Source: Sulfidibacterium sp046706345 (GTDB taxonomy: Bacteria > Bacteroidota > Bacteroidia > Bacteroidales > F082). Taken from it: a stretch of 12,678 nucleotides of DNA. Positions 12,600 to 12,678 of the stretch are shown here, in pieces (the stretch's first letter is position 1; the number at the start of each line of letters is the position of its first letter). The notes beneath the pieces are model-generated. The model had not been told where the DNA came from. It saw nothing but the letters and a program-made list of their open reading frames with translations, and did no database searches. The stretch lies in NCBI GenBank assembly GCA_046706345.1, contig JBJKPL010000309.1, forward strand, positions 1 through 12,678, read 5' to 3'. A program made the translations under genes and the position numbers.

Positions 12600-12678
12600 T
12601 CATGAAAGCAAAACACCATTTTCTGATCTATCCGTTTTTTAAATGGTACGCTACCTATTTGGTGCACAGAAACTTCGG
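12596..12678 (+). CDS. Start of a lysophospholipid-acyltransferase-like gene, cut by window edge
   Basis: Only 27 codons are visible: MIMKAKHHFLIYPFFKWYAT and a few more, running off the right end without a stop. The YPFFKWY start resembles the N-terminus of 1-acyl-glycerol-3-phosphate acyltransferase-like proteins found at the end of Bacteroidota carotenoid operons, but the catalytic HX4D motif lies beyond the window. The ATG at 12596 overlaps the cruF stop (ATGA), as in the two junctions before it; an in-frame ATG at 12602 is the alternative. If the family is right, it may acylate a carotenoid or its sugar, which is speculative. Confidence 0.5.
   Translation, partial: MIMKAKHHFLIYPFFKWYATYLVHRNF

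Overview
The window looks like a chromosomal segment of a Bacteroidota bacterium. Three things point there: the gene order rpsU, xerC, hpf, tRNA cluster, tuf, trnW, secE, nusG, rplK, rplA; protein signatures such as the EF-Tu sequence and a fused CrtYcd lycopene cyclase; and promoters of the phylum's own type (TAnnTTTG at -7, TTTG near -33). I cannot place the order or genus.

Left part (about 1-5450, minus strand) is an information-processing block. Read in the direction of transcription it runs bS21 (rpsU), a XerC/D tyrosine recombinase, the hibernation factor HPF, a strong terminator, four tRNAs (Thr-TGT, Tyr, Gly, Thr-GGT), tuf, a strong hairpin, tRNA-Trp, secE, nusG, rplK and rplA. rplA runs off the left edge. 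The most striking point is tuf: an in-frame TAA stands at codon 34, just after the P-loop, and otherwise conserved domain-2 residues are substituted. The stop lies in one arm of a perfect 11-bp inverted repeat.

Middle part (5457-8784): a minus-strand secreted dipeptidyl peptidase IV (S9B) with all catalytic residues, then on the plus strand a small divergent-PAP2 (DUF212) membrane protein, two tRNA-Val genes (CAC, GAC) and a rho-independent terminator.

Right part (9001-12678, plus strand) is a carotenoid locus. A MarR-family regulator has a 16-bp palindrome over its own promoter. It is followed by a tightly packed operon: crtB (phytoene synthase), crtZ (beta-ring hydroxylase), crtYcd (fused lycopene cyclase), a CruF-like carotenoid hydratase and the start of a lysophospholipid-acyltransferase-like gene. 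Most junctions after crtZ are ATGA overlaps. No phytoene desaturase (crtI) is in the window. The gene set suggests a hydroxylated, probably monocyclic C40 xanthophyll of the saproxanthin/myxol kind, or zeaxanthin; this is inference.

I see no CRISPR array, insertion sequence, prophage or obvious new defence system. The second-look items are the interrupted tuf, the candidate MarR operator, the strong Shine-Dalgarno of hpf beside rpsU, and several unexplained stem-loops.
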